Source of the DNA: Perkinsus chesapeaki
Taxonomy: Eukaryota > Perkinsozoa > Perkinsida > Perkinsidae
Reading direction: 5' to 3'
NCBI GenBank assembly: GCA_013115145.1
Contig: JAAPAO010000609.1
Location: 1 to 20,874 of the forward strand
DNA: 20,874 nucleotides
Shown here: in pieces, positions 20,697 to 20,874 of the stretch
How positions within the stretch are numbered: position 1 is the first letter of the stretch
How the letters are laid out: every line of letters begins with the position of its first letter
Notes under the pieces: generated by a model
Told to the model about the DNA's origin: nothing
The model's input: the letters and a program-made list of their open reading frames with translations, nothing else
The model's database searches: none
Made by a program: the position numbers and the translations under genes

Positions 20697-20874
20697 TCAC
20701 ACATTATCTTCAATTGTGCTAGGACTTGAGGACAGACTGGAGGACGAGTGGCACCAAGCTTTGTCCGTTCTACCCTTCGAGTGCTTGTATTCGTCAGCGG
20801 AATCCTCAAGAGCTTGGATAAGATCCTTACGAGTTATCATACCAACAACATGATTAGCATTATCTTTATCAACA
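20697..20874 (-). CDS. C-terminal end of a second CLC exchanger (partial)
   Basis: The last 59 codons of a gene that continues past the window edge, ending with TGA at 20697-20699. The start of the fragment, HVVGMITRKDLIQALED, matches the end of the second CBS domain of the neighbouring CLC (KVVGIVSRKDLFLALND) in both sequence and position. A Ser-rich tail of about 30 residues follows; it differs from the tail of the neighbour. This indicates a head-to-tail pair of CLC paralogues on the minus strand. A CBS domain alone could belong to another protein, but the adjacent match makes CLC by far the likeliest. Confidence 0.75.
   Translation of the reverse strand, partial: VDKDNANHVVGMITRKDLIQALEDSADEYKHSKGRTDKAWCHSSSSLSSSPSTIEDNV

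Overview
This is a nuclear genome fragment from a unicellular eukaryote, not a prokaryote or virus. Nearly every real gene is split by very short GT-AG introns (about 38-88 nt, mostly 42-57). The gene content is eukaryotic: a CLC exchanger with CBS domains, a polycystin-type channel, a membrane-anchored cytochrome P450 and secreted Cys-rich or beta-type proteins. The style (short introns, secreted lineage-specific proteins, long coiled-coil proteins) suggests an alveolate protist such as Perkinsus. That placement is an inference, with no marker gene to prove it.

Layout. 1-2012 holds no convincing gene but has several near-perfect palindromes and two tRNA-like remnants. 2013-3974 (-) is an intact nine-exon cytochrome P450 of 511 aa. 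Upstream of its start lies a 40-bp tandem repeat (4051-4283) carrying paired TGACGTG motifs. 4284-6513 is apparently non-coding, with an (AG)10 run and small palindromes. 6514-6862 is a fold-back, MITE-like element with 24-bp perfect terminal inverted repeats. 6948-7812 (+) encodes a secreted protein with two homologous repeats, whose middle is not in one frame. 7813-9094 has no clear gene. 9095-9469 (-) encodes a small secreted Cys-rich protein. 9727-9987 (-) is a doubtful basic ORF.

10481-14172 (-) is a multi-exon polycystin/TRPP-like cation channel with an N-terminal IQ motif. 14503-17659 (-) is a nine-exon, 924-aa coiled-coil protein whose N-terminal third contains four copies of a repeat I do not recognise. 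17859-20190 (-) is a two-exon CLC-type Cl-/H+ exchanger of 760 aa. 20697-20874 (-) is the C-terminal end of a second CLC gene, cut by the window edge.

The right half is therefore a co-directional minus-strand run of ion-transport genes (two CLC paralogues and a polycystin) with the repeat/coiled-coil protein between them. Exons were assembled by hand from reading frame, GT/AG sites and phase. The P450, coiled-coil and CLC models are phase-consistent end to end. The polycystin model is phase-consistent for the N-terminus through S1 and for S3 to the stop, but not fully resolved in the extracellular domain and S2-S3 linker.
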